DNA of 64,000 nucleotides, taken from UBA4416 sp035439445. Its GTDB lineage: Bacteria; Bacteroidota; Bacteroidia; B-17B0; Aurantibacillaceae. The notes beneath the pieces were generated by a model, which saw only the letters and a list, made by a program, of their open reading frames with translations, did not search any database and was not told the origin of the DNA. Numbering within the stretch: the first letter of the stretch is position 1; every line of letters starts with the position of its first letter. Where the stretch lies: contig DAORKG010000019.1 of the NCBI GenBank assembly GCA_035439445.1, forward strand, positions 1 to 64,000, given 5' to 3'. Below, piece by piece: positions 15,225-25,226 of the stretch. A program made the translations under genes and the position numbers.

Positions 15225-15614
15225 ATGAAAGTTTTTGAAACATCAGCATTTGTAATGAAAATTCATGATGATTTATTGATTGAATTTAAAGTAAAAGCAA
15301 ATATCAATCTACAAGCAAGTGATGTTTGGGAATCAAGAGATTTGTCAGTAAACCACATTCCCGGAAAGAAATTTTTTGTTTTATTTGAAGGTGACGATGA
15401 TGCAAGCGTTTCCGGTGAAGCAAGAAGAGCAGGCGCATCTGAAGAATATACAAAACACGTTGCCGCCCTGGCATTATACAGCGATAAAGCTTATGAAAGA
15501 ATCATCGGTAGTTTGTTTTTAAAAATAAATAAACCATTGGTTCCAACACAGTTTTTCGACAACAGAGAACAAGCAATAGCTTGGTTGAGAATTAAACAAA
15601 AAACAACATTTTAA
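15225..15614 (+). CDS. Conserved small protein, possibly STAS-like fold
   Basis: 129-aa soluble protein that I do not assign with certainty. The N-terminal half alternates strands (KVFETSAFVMKIHDDLLIEFKVK). The second half has GKKFFVLFEGDDDASVSGEARRAGAS, VAALALYSDKAYERIIGSLFLKINKP and a final FFDNREQAIAWLRIK. The last motif, a helix with aromatic and Ala-W-L, is what SpoIIAA/STAS-like proteins end with, and I recall similar Bacteroidota proteins grouped as DUFs related to that fold. There are no catalytic residues. It follows the MFS gene by 17 bases. Confidence 0.75.
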   Translation: MKVFETSAFVMKIHDDLLIEFKVKANINLQASDVWESRDLSVNHIPGKKFFVLFEGDDDASVSGEARRAGASEEYTKHVAALALYSDKAYERIIGSLFLKINKPLVPTQFFDNREQAIAWLRIKQKTTF

Positions 15615-15689
15615 TTGCTGATATTTCTTAGCATTTTTTAGTATCTCTTTTTGTAATATATCGTTATATTTATACTAACCTTATAAATT

Positions 15690-17660
15690 ATGCAACGATT
15701 ATTACTACTTATTTTTGTTTTCTTAAACACATCATTTTTATTCTCACAAGGAAGTTTACCTCCCGGAACATATACCAGCACTAATAAAAAAGCAATTAAA
15801 CTTTTTGAAGAAAGCAAAAAAATGTTCCAAATTAGAAAAGATGCTGATGCAGAAAAACTGATTAAAAAATCAATTGAAGAAGACCCGAATTTTATTGAGG
15901 CATTATCTGCATACGCGGATTTTTTAATGGGTAATAATCGAATAAAAGAAGCTATTCCATTATATGAAAAAGCAATTTCGATTAATCCAAAAATATTTGT
16001 AGATAATAATTTTTATTTAGGAGGCGCATTATTACATGAAGCCCAATACGAAAAAGCAATTCCTTGTTTCGAAAAAATCATCAATGCAGAAAGAATTAAT
16101 CCCAATTTAAAAGATGAAGCAGTACATCATTTGAAGAATGCGAAATTTGGAGCAAATGCCATCAAAAATCCACAACCATTTAAACCTGTAAATGTTGGTG
16201 AAGGAATTAATACAAGTGAATACGAATACTTTCCTGCACTAAGCGCAGATGGAAATACCTTTTTATTTACACGAAACATCAGAGAAGGCGAAGGAGTTAC
16301 AGCTCCTCGTCAAGAAGATTTTTATGTAAGCAAAAAAGTAAATGGTGTGTGGCAAACGGCTAATCCAATTTCTTCTGTTAATACACCCGGTAATGAAGGA
16401 GCTCCTTCATTAAGTGCAGACGGAGAAATTATGTTTTTCGCCTCATGTATGGAAATGACCGGAGACTACGGCTCATCTGATAGAAAAGGGTATGGCAGTT
16501 GCGATATTTTTTACGCCCAAAAAATAAACGGTAAATGGACAAAACCAAGAAATGCTGGTTCAACAATCAATACAAAAAATTGGGAAACGCAACCAAGCTT
16601 CAGTAGCGATGGTAAAACTCTTTATTTCGTAAGAGGCATGGTTGCCAGAGATGGAATTAAAAATCCAGATATCTATTACTCTGTTATAGGAGATGATGGA
16701 AAGTTTTCAGAACCAGTAAGGTTATCAGACAATATAAATACACCTATGGGAGAAGAAAGCGTTTTTATTCATCCAGATAACCAAACATTATACTTTAGTA
16801 GCGAAGGACATCCTGGTATGGGTGGCTTAGATATTTTCATGAGCAAAAAACAAGCAGATGGTAGTTGGGGAAAAGCAGTGAACTTAGGCTATCCTATTAA
16901 TACTGCTGTTGATGAAAATAGTTTATTGGTTGATGCAAATGGGAAACTAGCCTATTTTGCGAGCGAACGAGAAGGTGGTTTTGGAGGTTTAGACATTTAT
17001 CAGTTTGAACTACCGGAATCTGTTCGCCCTGAAAAAATAACTTATGTAAAAGGTTTAACCTATAACGCTAAATCAAAAGCTCCTGTGGAAGCCGTAATTG
17101 AATTAATTGATTTAGAAACTCAACAATCTGTAACTAGTGCTTATAGTAATGGATCGGGAGAATTCTTAGTGACATTAACATCAAATCACAACTACTTAGT
17201 AAATGTAAGTAAACCGGGTTTCTTATTCTATAGCGATAACTTTTCGTTAAAAGATAAGGTAGCTGATTATAATAAGCCCTACAAATTACAAATCCCATTA
17301 CAACCTATCGACACAGGCATTATAGAATTAAAAAATATCTTTTTCGATGTCAACAAATGGGATTTAAAAGCCGAATCAAAAGCTGAATTGCAAAAAATTA
17401 TCACCTTTTTAAAAGCTAATCCAACACTAAAAGTAGAATTCGGCGGACATACAGATAATAGCGGTGATAAGGTATTTAACAAAACCTTATCAAACAATCG
17501 TGCAAAAGCAATTTATGATTATGTAATTGAAAAAGGGGCAATTCCTGCAACCAATTTATCATTTAAAGGCTACGGAGATACTAAGCCAAAAGCTCCAAAT
17601 GATACTCCAGAAAATAAAGCAAAAAATCGACGAACAGAATTGAAAGTATTGAGTAAATAA
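15690..17660 (+). CDS. PorE-like protein: TPR, PD40 propeller, CarbReg, OmpA
   Basis: 656-aa exported protein with signal peptide MQRLLLLIFVFLNTSFLFSQ and no lipobox Cys. Residues about 30-150 are TPR helices (KAIKLFEESKKMF, AIPLYEKAISINPKIF). Residues about 165-440 hold PD40/WD40-like blades (YFPALSADGNTFLFTR, PSLSADGEIMFFAS, PSFSSDGKTLYFV, IHPDNQTLYFSS). Next comes a carboxypeptidase-regulatory-like domain, and the C-terminus is OmpA (LKVEFGGHTDNSGDKVFNKTLSNNRAKAI) with peptidoglycan-binding D and R. This is the order in the T9SS/gliding protein PorE and relatives, which anchor the secretion machine to peptidoglycan. Whether this copy is PorE itself or a paralogue is open; a second relative lies at 57051-59156. 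Confidence 0.88.
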   Translation: MQRLLLLIFVFLNTSFLFSQGSLPPGTYTSTNKKAIKLFEESKKMFQIRKDADAEKLIKKSIEEDPNFIEALSAYADFLMGNNRIKEAIPLYEKAISINPKIFVDNNFYLGGALLHEAQYEKAIPCFEKIINAERINPNLKDEAVHHLKNAKFGANAIKNPQPFKPVNVGEGINTSEYEYFPALSADGNTFLFTRNIREGEGVTAPRQEDFYVSKKVNGVWQTANPISSVNTPGNEGAPSLSADGEIMFFASCMEMTGDYGSSDRKGYGSCDIFYAQKINGKWTKPRNAGSTINTKNWETQPSFSSDGKTLYFVRGMVARDGIKNPDIYYSVIGDDGKFSEPVRLSDNINTPMGEESVFIHPDNQTLYFSSEGHPGMGGLDIFMSKKQADGSWGKAVNLGYPINTAVDENSLLVDANGKLAYFASEREGGFGGLDIYQFELPESVRPEKITYVKGLTYNAKSKAPVEAVIELIDLETQQSVTSAYSNGSGEFLVTLTSNHNYLVNVSKPGFLFYSDNFSLKDKVADYNKPYKLQIPLQPIDTGIIELKNIFFDVNKWDLKAESKAELQKIITFLKANPTLKVEFGGHTDNSGDKVFNKTLSNNRAKAIYDYVIEKGAIPATNLSFKGYGDTKPKAPNDTPENKAKNRRTELKVLSK

Positions 17661-17676
17661 TTAGCTTAGCTTATTC

Positions 17677-18327
17677 ATGATTATTGGAAAACAAATAAGA
17701 AAACAATATGGCTCTCTGGAAGTTTTAAAAGGAGTGGATTTACATATCAAAGAATCTGAAGTTGTATCCATTGTTGGATCATCAGGTGCAGGTAAAACTA
17801 CTTTATTGACCATTTTGGGAACATTAGACAGACCCAGCTCAGGAGAAATTTTATTTAGTGGAACCAATATTACATCTTTAAATGAAAAAAAATTAGCCGC
17901 ATTTCGAAATCAACATATCGGTTTTGTTTTCCAGTTTCATCATTTGCTCCCTGAATTTACAGCCATAGAAAACGTCTGCATTCCTGCCTTTATAAATAAA
18001 ACATCTAAAAAAACTGCCGAGCAAAGAGCACTTGAACTTTTAGATTTATTAGGATTGAAAGAACGTGCAAGCCACAAACCCTCAGAACTGTCAGGTGGTG
18101 AGCAACAGCGAGTAGCAGTAGCCAGAGCATTAATTAATAATCCTAAAGTTATTTTTGCAGATGAACCGAGTGGGAATCTGGATAGTGAGAACGCAGAAAA
18201 TCTTCATCAATTATTTTTTAAATTAAGAGATGAACTAAAACAAACCATTGTAGTTGTTACTCACAACGAAATTCTGGCAAATATGGCAGATAGAAAACTA
18301 GTAATGAAAGACGGACAAATTCAATAA
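17677..18327 (+). CDS. lolD: LolD-type ABC transporter ATP-binding protein
   Basis: 216-aa ATPase with Walker A GSSGAGKT (about residues 34-41), Q-loop FVFQFHHLLPEFTAIENV, signature LSGGEQQR (about residue 140), Walker B VIFADEPSGNLD and H-loop VVTHN. This MacB/LolD subfamily pattern (LPEFTAIENV, EPSGNLD) fits lipoprotein release from the inner membrane. The permease partner LolC/E is not in the neighbourhood. It lies 16 bases after the PorE-like gene. Other members of the subfamily act in peptide export or cell division (FtsE), so the exact role is slightly uncertain. Confidence 0.9.
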   Translation: MIIGKQIRKQYGSLEVLKGVDLHIKESEVVSIVGSSGAGKTTLLTILGTLDRPSSGEILFSGTNITSLNEKKLAAFRNQHIGFVFQFHHLLPEFTAIENVCIPAFINKTSKKTAEQRALELLDLLGLKERASHKPSELSGGEQQRVAVARALINNPKVIFADEPSGNLDSENAENLHQLFFKLRDELKQTIVVVTHNEILANMADRKLVMKDGQIQ

Positions 18328-18392
18328 TAAGGTTATCAGTTTCTTCTCCAAAATATCTATCCCTGAACTAAGAGCAATTATCCATAGAAGGA

Positions 18393-19495
18393 ATGCTAAA
18401 AAACTATCTAGACTAAATAGATTTTTTTTATGGATTAATTATGCGTTTATCATTAGTCTTGTAGGATCAATTGCCTCAAAATACATTTCGCCTGACCATT
18501 TTTGGATTTTGGCATTTTTTGGACTTGCGTTTCCTGTCATACTTTTAGCCAATATAGTATTTATGATTTATTGGTTTGCTCAATTTAGAATACATGGTAT
18601 TTTTTCATTAACGGCAATCCTATTAAGTGCAAAAACTTGCTTAGGTTTTTTTCAAATAGATTTTACATCTGATGCCATATCAAATAAAGACATAAAAATA
18701 ATGAGTTATAACTCTATGTTATTTGATTTGTACAATTGGAAAAAAAACAACGAAAGTAGAAACCTGATTCTAACAACTTTAGCAGAAGAAAATCCTGATA
18801 TTTTATGTCTGCAGGAATTTTACACATCTGAAGAAAAAGGAGATTTTAATAATATTGACACCGTAACAGGGTTACTAAATGCAAAAAACTATCATGTTGA
18901 ATACACTACAACATTAAGAGGAAATGATCATTGGGGGATTGCAACATTCACCAAATTCCCAATCATTAAAAAAGGAAAAATTGAATTTAATACCAGTGCC
19001 AACAATTTATGTATATACACTGATATTGTGGCCAAAAAAGACACGATTAGAATTTATAATATGCACTTGCAATCTATTCGTTTTCAAAAATCAGATTACA
19101 AGTTTATAGAACAAATGAGCAATGATACTGCAGACACGAAAGATGAGGTAGAGAAAAGCAAAACTATACTTAGGAGATTAAAACGAGCTTTTGTAAAACG
19201 TGCAATACAGGCAGATGCCATTGCTGCTCATATTAAAAGTTGTAAATATAAAGTAATTGTTTGTGGCGACTTTAATGACACACCTGCCTCATATGTATAT
19301 AATACGGTAAGAGGAAATTTAAAAGATGCATTTGTGGAGTCAGGATCCGGTTTTGAACAAACTTATGCGGGCAAATTTCCTAGATTTAGAATTGATTACA
19401 TCCTTCATAGTAAAGAATTTAAAAGCAAAGAATACCACCATGTTACTGAGTCATTAACAGATCATTACCCGATAGTAAATTATATTGCTTACTAA
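18393..19495 (+). CDS. Endonuclease/exonuclease/phosphatase-family membrane protein, frameshift near start
   Basis: The N-terminus is two or three membrane segments (FFLWINYAFIISLVGSIA, FWILAFFGLAFPVILLANIVF). The rest is an EEP domain with MSYNSMLFDLYNW, DILCLQEFY, GIATFTKFPI, NMHLQSIRF, VIVCGDFNDTP and a terminal LTDHYPIV. These include the catalytic Glu, the DFND motif and the final Asp-His of the DNase I/sphingomyelinase fold. The frame has no ATG, GTG or TTG at the expected start. An ATG at 18393 would give MLKKLSRLNRFFLWINY if the A6 run at 18398-18403 had one more A. As the sequence stands, only a TTG at 18509, inside a membrane segment, is available. Substrate is unknown. Confidence 0.85.
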
Positions 19496-19542
19496 AATTA
19501 AGCTTTAATTTATATTAATATTCTTTTTAATTTTATATCATA

Positions 19543-20295
19543 ATGTACATATCAAGTAACATATTAATTTTTTCTGGTTTCTCTATTCTTATCGGTTGTA
19601 TTATTTTTTTATTACTAAAGATACAACGAATTACAAATCAAAAAAACAAACTACAGGAAGATTTCAAAACGCTTGAAAATAAAATAAACTCAGTAGAGCT
19701 AGAAGGGTTAAAATATAAAATTAATCCTCATTTATTTAAAAATATTTTAAACTCTATTCAATCTCATGCCTATCAAACCTATTTTTCTCTTGATAAACTG
19801 AGTAATGTTCTAGACTATATATTATACGAAACAGATAAACGTTTCGTAAGCGTGAAAGAAGAGTTAGAGTTTGCTTTAAATCTTATAGAGATTAATAAAT
19901 TAAAGCTAAGTCCTTTATTTGACATAAAAGTGAAAAATAAAATCAGCGAAAATCATCCTTTATTTGAGCAAGAGCTACTATCTCCTATGATATCGGTTGA
20001 CTTAATTGAAAATGCGTTTAAACATGCTGACTTACAAAGCGCAGACTCGTTTATATCAATTACTTTTGAATTAAAAGATGATTACTTTGCTTTAACCGTA
20101 GCTAATAAAATCAGTGCAAAACCTGCACTAAAAAAATCAAACAGTGGTGTTGGAAAAGAAAGCACAAAAAAACGTTTGGATATAATCTACAAAGAATGTT
20201 ATTCACTTGAGCAATTTGTAGAAAATGATGTATTTATATCTCACTTAAAATTAAATTTACTTGACTACAAAGCTAAAGTGTTTGCTGCTGGATGA
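19543..20295 (+). CDS. LytS-type (His_kinase domain) sensor kinase
   Basis: 250-aa kinase with one N-terminal membrane segment (LIFSGFSILIGCIIFLLLK), a coiled-coil linker and a LytS-family His-kinase domain. The phospho-acceptor region reads KINPHLFKNILNSIQSHAY, where the common form is NPHFLFNSLNSI. The N-box VDLIENAFKHA and a weak G-box (SGVGKESTKKRLDIIY) follow. It has no sensor domain outside the membrane segment, so the signal is probably perceived in or near the membrane. It overlaps the LytTR regulator gene downstream by 35 bases and forms a two-component pair with it. Confidence 0.88.
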   Translation: MYISSNILIFSGFSILIGCIIFLLLKIQRITNQKNKLQEDFKTLENKINSVELEGLKYKINPHLFKNILNSIQSHAYQTYFSLDKLSNVLDYILYETDKRFVSVKEELEFALNLIEINKLKLSPLFDIKVKNKISENHPLFEQELLSPMISVDLIENAFKHADLQSADSFISITFELKDDYFALTVANKISAKPALKKSNSGVGKESTKKRLDIIYKECYSLEQFVENDVFISHLKLNLLDYKAKVFAAG

Positions 20296-20983
20296 CGAGC
20301 TTCCTGCACTGAGCTATATGAAATTACTATGCGAAGAACTTCCCGACGTGGAGGTTATAAAAGCATTTAACGACCCTGAGAAATTCCTGCAAGCTATTCA
20401 ATACTTAGATTTTAATCTTTGTATTTTAGATATTCAAATGCCCAATTACACAGGATTAGAAATTGCTCAACATCTAAAAGACAAACTTATCATTTTTACA
20501 ACAGCTTATAAAGAATTTGCAGCCGATGCCTTTGATTTAAATGCAGTAGACTATATTAGAAAACCATTACAAAAAGAACGTTTTGAAAAAGCAATTTTAA
20601 AGGCTAAGGATTTATTAAAACATAAAATTAGTTCCGAAAAAACGCAAGCATTATGGAATACAGATAAAGGCAAAACGCTTATTAATTTCAATGACATTCT
20701 CTATATTGTTGCTTCAGAAACTGATAGTAGAGATAAAGTCGTTTATTTAGAAAATGGTGGCAAGACAACTATCAAAAACACGAGTTTCGAACAAATATTA
20801 TCTTCACTACCAACTACTAAATTTTGTAGAGTTAATAAAAAAGAAATTATTTCACTAAAATCTGTTGTTCATTTCACGTCAGACGAGATAAAAACAAATA
20901 TTCGTTTAAAAAATGGAGAGTATGTCACAGCTACATTAAGTGATGTTTTTAAAGAGGAATTTAAGAAGAAGATCAAGCTTTAG
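20261..20983 (+). CDS. LytTR-family response regulator
   Basis: 240-aa regulator. The receiver domain has acidic residues LLLDDELPA, phospho-acceptor Asp in LCILDIQMPNYTG, and Lys in DYIRKPLQKERF. The C-terminal LytTR DNA-binding domain reads INFNDILYIVASETDSRDKVVYLENG ... FCRVNKKEIISLKSV. The start is TTG at 20261 (MTTKLKCLLLDDE), inside the end of the kinase gene; no ATG is available before the receiver motif. Overlap implies translational coupling. It would control genes recognised by the LytTR domain, not identifiable here. Confidence 0.88.
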   Translation: MTTKLKCLLLDDELPALSYMKLLCEELPDVEVIKAFNDPEKFLQAIQYLDFNLCILDIQMPNYTGLEIAQHLKDKLIIFTTAYKEFAADAFDLNAVDYIRKPLQKERFEKAILKAKDLLKHKISSEKTQALWNTDKGKTLINFNDILYIVASETDSRDKVVYLENGGKTTIKNTSFEQILSSLPTTKFCRVNKKEIISLKSVVHFTSDEIKTNIRLKNGEYVTATLSDVFKEEFKKKIKL

Positions 20984-21083
20984 AAACTTGTTACATAATT
21001 TACTGATTTTGTTACATATATCATAAACTCCAAAAAATATATTGTAGTATCATTTTAAATTTATAATCAATAACTGATTATAA

Positions 21084-23360
21084 ATGAAAAATATTAAAAA
21101 CTCATTATTTTATATCATTACCATTGGAGTCTTTACGGGACTCATGTATTTTATCGTAAAGAAGGGTGAACCGCTACAAACAGATAAATTACATGAAATA
21201 AAACCAATTATAGATACAAGTAGTTTCGCTCAAATTAAAGAAACCATGTATCATAACATCACTCATCCTTTAGCTATTTTACTGCTTCAGATTATTACAA
21301 TTATAATTGTAGCACGTATATTTGGGTTTATATTTAAAAAAATTGGTCAACCAACAGTTATTGGTGAAATAATAGCTGGTATATTTTTAGGTCCTTCTTT
21401 TATTGGGTTGTTTTTTCCTGAATTTTCCTTATTTCTTTTCCCAAAAACCTCTTTACCTAATCTTCAATTTTTCAGCCAAATTGGTTTAATTCTTTTCATG
21501 TTTATAGTTGGAATGGAATTAGACTTAAAAACCATTCAAAAAAAGGCACATGAAGCCGTAATTATTAGTCATGCCAGCATCATCTTCCCTTTCGCCTTAG
21601 GTATGACTCTAGCATATTTTATATATCAAAATTTCGCTCCTGAAAATGTCAATTTTTTATCGTTTGCTTTATTTATAGGAATATCAATGAGTATTACTGC
21701 ATTTCCAGTGTTGGCTAGAATAGTTCAGGAACGACAATTAACTAAAACACGTTTGGGAGCAATTGTAATTACTTGTGCAGCTGCAGATGATATTACCGCT
21801 TGGTGCATTTTAGCAGCTGTTATAGCCATTGTAAAAGCTGGTTCTATTATAAGTTCATTCTACATTATTGTAATGGCAATTGCTTATGTGATTTTAATGC
21901 TAAAAGTTGTTCAGCCATTTTTAAAACGCTTGGGAGACATATACTCACATCAAGATACTTTAAGTAAACCGGTAGTTGCCATCTTCTTCGTTACACTTTT
22001 AATTTCATCCTTTTTAACAGAAATAATTGGCATACATGCATTATTTGGAGCATTTATGGCGGGTGTGATTATGCCACAAAACTTACACTTCAGAAATGTT
22101 TTTATTGAAAAAGTGGAAGATGTGTCACTTGTACTTTTGCTCCCATTATTTTTTGTTTTTACAGGATTAAGAACACAAATTGGATTATTAAATGATATCC
22201 ATTTATGGGAAATCTGCGCATTAATTATTTCAGTGGCTGTAGCAGGAAAATTTTTCGGGAGTGCTATTGCCGCAAAATTTGTCGGTCAATCATGGAAAGA
22301 AAGTTTAATGATTGGAGCTTTAATGAATACACGAGGTTTAATGGAATTAATCGTTTTAAATATTGGCTTTGATTTAGGTATTTTATCTCCGTCCGTATTT
22401 GCCATGCTGGTTATAATGGCTCTATTTACAACATTTATGACAGGTCCCGCATTGGATTTTATCAATTTTATCTTACCTGATAAAAAAATAAACGAATTAG
22501 AAGAAAGCATTCATGTTCAACAGAAATATAAAATTTTATTTTCGTTTGGTGATGCAGAGAGAGGGAAGAGCATGATTCGTTTAGTAAATAGTTTAATTGG
22601 GAAAACCAGTAGTAATGCCGCCGTTTCGGCCTTGCATTTAGAGCCAAGTAATGAGCTACATCAGTATAATATCAGAGAAGTAGAAAAAGAAAGTTTTAAA
22701 CCTATCAAAAGAGAAGCTAACAAATACAATTTAGCTATTCAAACAGTGTTTAAACCGACATTAGATTTTGATAAAGAAATTATAGATACTGCAAATCAGG
22801 GAGACTTTGATTTGTTAATTGTGGGCATGGGGCAATCGATGTATGAAGGAAGCTTTTTAGGAAAATTACTAGGATTTACTACTAAAATAATAAACCCGGA
22901 AAAATTATATCATACACTCACAGGAAATGAAAAAATATTAGACAATGGTTTTGATGACAGAACAAATGCTATTATTCGATCTACTAAAATGGAATTAGGA
23001 ATATTCGCTGACAAAGGATTAAAAAAAGTTGATGATGTTATTATTTTAATTTTAGCAAAAGAAGATGAATTCCTTATTAATTATGCTCAAAAAATGATTC
23101 ATAATAATGAATCTAGAATTTCTGTTATTGATTATAATGACAAAATTAAACTTCACCCCGAATTGAAAGAAAGTATCAGATCGATCGAGCAACAAGTTCC
23201 TAATCATATAGCAATGTTTAGTAAAGAAAAGATAAATCAAACTTTTTTACAATCAACTGATTTGCTTTTGATAAGCATACAGGCTTGGAGGTATTTAATC
23301 GAGACAAAGCCTGGATGGTTAACAGATGTACCGTCTGTATTAATTTTAAAACACAGATAA
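21084..23360 (+). CDS. CPA2-family cation:proton antiporter with C-terminal cytoplasmic domain
   Basis: 758-aa inner-membrane protein. After one N-terminal segment there is a CPA2 core of about 12 segments (PTVIGEIIAGIFLGPSFIGL, ISMSITAFPVLARI, CAAADDITAWCILAAV with the ion-site Asp pair, GIHALFGAFMAGVIMP, MIGALMNTRGLMELIVL). Residues about 480-758 are a soluble region resembling tandem USP-like domains (FDLLIVGMGQSMYEGSFLGKLLGF). KefB/NapA-type proteins exchange Na+ or K+ for H+; the ion is not decidable. It is a single gene with its own upstream AT-rich region. Confidence 0.92.
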   Translation: MKNIKNSLFYIITIGVFTGLMYFIVKKGEPLQTDKLHEIKPIIDTSSFAQIKETMYHNITHPLAILLLQIITIIIVARIFGFIFKKIGQPTVIGEIIAGIFLGPSFIGLFFPEFSLFLFPKTSLPNLQFFSQIGLILFMFIVGMELDLKTIQKKAHEAVIISHASIIFPFALGMTLAYFIYQNFAPENVNFLSFALFIGISMSITAFPVLARIVQERQLTKTRLGAIVITCAAADDITAWCILAAVIAIVKAGSIISSFYIIVMAIAYVILMLKVVQPFLKRLGDIYSHQDTLSKPVVAIFFVTLLISSFLTEIIGIHALFGAFMAGVIMPQNLHFRNVFIEKVEDVSLVLLLPLFFVFTGLRTQIGLLNDIHLWEICALIISVAVAGKFFGSAIAAKFVGQSWKESLMIGALMNTRGLMELIVLNIGFDLGILSPSVFAMLVIMALFTTFMTGPALDFINFILPDKKINELEESIHVQQKYKILFSFGDAERGKSMIRLVNSLIGKTSSNAAVSALHLEPSNELHQYNIREVEKESFKPIKREANKYNLAIQTVFKPTLDFDKEIIDTANQGDFDLLIVGMGQSMYEGSFLGKLLGFTTKIINPEKLYHTLTGNEKILDNGFDDRTNAIIRSTKMELGIFADKGLKKVDDVIILILAKEDEFLINYAQKMIHNNESRISVIDYNDKIKLHPELKESIRSIEQQVPNHIAMFSKEKINQTFLQSTDLLLISIQAWRYLIETKPGWLTDVPSVLILKHR

Positions 23361-23363
23361 GAT

Positions 23364-25205
23364 TTAATCAAAAAACAGCCAGTTTATTCCAAACTTAAAC
23401 GCTCTGTCGTTTTGCCAGTAACCGGGAGTTAAAGAATAGCCATTACCTAAAAAACCTTGTGTTACATGGTCAATCTTCACAAAAACCCTTACCGGCTTAA
23501 TACGGGCATTTAAAAAGAAATCTACAAAAGGATAATTACCTACTATTTTGCTTGTTTGTACATAATACTGATTAGTGGCGGGCATATAAGCATATCCATA
23601 AAACTCGCTATAATATTGTGCATTAAATCCAACTTGCAGTTGTAATGCTTTTTTAAATAAATTTCCCTGATAATATAACGCGCCATTAACTATATGATTT
23701 GGGACACTCACAATAGCTTGATAAGAAGAGCTTTGATAGTTATATCTTGCATTAATCCCTAGATGTTTGAATAACAAAATATCTTTATGAATAAAAGCCG
23801 AAATATTTTGAATGCTTAAAGGTGTTTGCTCAGGAACAGCTAATTCATTAAAATAAATCATATTTGAAACGTTTTGATAAACAACACCAATATCAAATCG
23901 ATTATCTGATGTACTTATTGAGAATAAAGCTTGCTGTTTGTCAGTTGGAGAAAAATTATTATTCCAGGCATAATGATTACTAAGCCAAGTATTAAACATG
24001 AAATCCGGATGACGTTTTTCGATGCTAGCTTTTAAAACAAAAACAAAAGGAATTTGAGCGATTCTTTGTTTATACAAACCATTCATTTCCAATGAATAGT
24101 CGTTGGAATTTGGACCATTGATTACATAATCACACTTCAAAAAACTAATGATTTTTTTACCACTAAAATAAATCCCAGCATTAGTCATTTGATTCATAAA
24201 TGTAGAATCTAAATATTGATGCACTTGATTAATTTCATTTCTGTAACCAATTTTAAACTTAGTTTTCAGAGGATTAATTTTTAAGGTATAATTCAATCCA
24301 TTATTTATACCAACCCAATGCGATGAATCTTTCGTTGATATAGTATCAAGATAAAACACATTATAAAATCCTTCGGAAGCACTATTAGCATCTGTATATT
24401 TGGTAAAAGTTCCCGAATAGTTAAACTTGTAATCTATGAAATGAGAAATAACCGTTGAACTATCCTCCTTTTTATTAATTCTAAACCATGGATTAATATC
24501 AACTGTTGAGTTTCGATATTCCCTCTTGGCATTATTCAGTGAAACAGGCAATAACAGTTTGTTTACATTTATATTTTCCAAAAACAATGTATCATTTGAT
24601 ATACCTCCATTTTCTTGGTGTTTTACTTTATTATAAAGAAAATAGGCATAATACCCTACCCTGCCTGTTTTAGAAGAGTAATTTGAAGAAGTATAAAAAT
24701 TATTTGTAAACGATTGTTGTTTGCTATAAAAGCCAATTCCACTGTATCTGTTAAAGGCTAATGTTAAATTCAAATTATTTTTAAAAGAATTAGAAAACAA
24801 TAATTTAAACATCTGTTCCTGTTTACTACCGGCAATACCGGTTAAACTAGCATAAGGTCCTTTCGTTTGATAGTATTGAACATTATCTGTACTAATCATA
24901 TCATTTTGATAAGGTGCAGTTTGCATATTAAAACCAATAGACTTAGCCTGATAATTAATATATAAAGGTGATGAAGGTAAACCTAAATGCCCATTTGTGT
25001 TTCTGGGATAATAATTTTGAAAATTATTAATAGAAGAATCAATACTTGAATAATTAAACTGCTGAAGGTTATTCTTTTCTATGTTAGATATAGTTTTTAT
25101 AAAACTACTATCTGAAGGGTATTTTACCTGAGCATTTATGCTAAAACACAAAAACAGAATATATAGTAGAAACCTACCACCAAAAGAATGTTTATGTTGA
25201 TGCAT
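23364..25205 (-). CDS. Putative outer-membrane porin
   Basis: 613-aa protein with a signal peptide (FLLYILFLCFSINAQ). The body is dominated by amphipathic strands with aromatic girdles (LNLTLAFNRYSGIGFYS, VGYYAYFLYNK, TKFKIGYRNEIN, LGINARYNYQSSSYQAIVSV), ending FKFGINWLFFD with a terminal aromatic, the mark of an outer-membrane beta-barrel. It corresponds to the 'putative porin' family common in Bacteroidota. It is encoded 21 bases after the patatin gene on the same strand and probably shares its promoter. Cargo is unknown. Confidence 0.88.
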   Translation of the reverse strand: MHQHKHSFGGRFLLYILFLCFSINAQVKYPSDSSFIKTISNIEKNNLQQFNYSSIDSSINNFQNYYPRNTNGHLGLPSSPLYINYQAKSIGFNMQTAPYQNDMISTDNVQYYQTKGPYASLTGIAGSKQEQMFKLLFSNSFKNNLNLTLAFNRYSGIGFYSKQQSFTNNFYTSSNYSSKTGRVGYYAYFLYNKVKHQENGGISNDTLFLENINVNKLLLPVSLNNAKREYRNSTVDINPWFRINKKEDSSTVISHFIDYKFNYSGTFTKYTDANSASEGFYNVFYLDTISTKDSSHWVGINNGLNYTLKINPLKTKFKIGYRNEINQVHQYLDSTFMNQMTNAGIYFSGKKIISFLKCDYVINGPNSNDYSLEMNGLYKQRIAQIPFVFVLKASIEKRHPDFMFNTWLSNHYAWNNNFSPTDKQQALFSISTSDNRFDIGVVYQNVSNMIYFNELAVPEQTPLSIQNISAFIHKDILLFKHLGINARYNYQSSSYQAIVSVPNHIVNGALYYQGNLFKKALQLQVGFNAQYYSEFYGYAYMPATNQYYVQTSKIVGNYPFVDFFLNARIKPVRVFVKIDHVTQGFLGNGYSLTPGYWQNDRAFKFGINWLFFD

Positions 25206-25226
25206 TAAAAACAGAAATCAAAAAAC

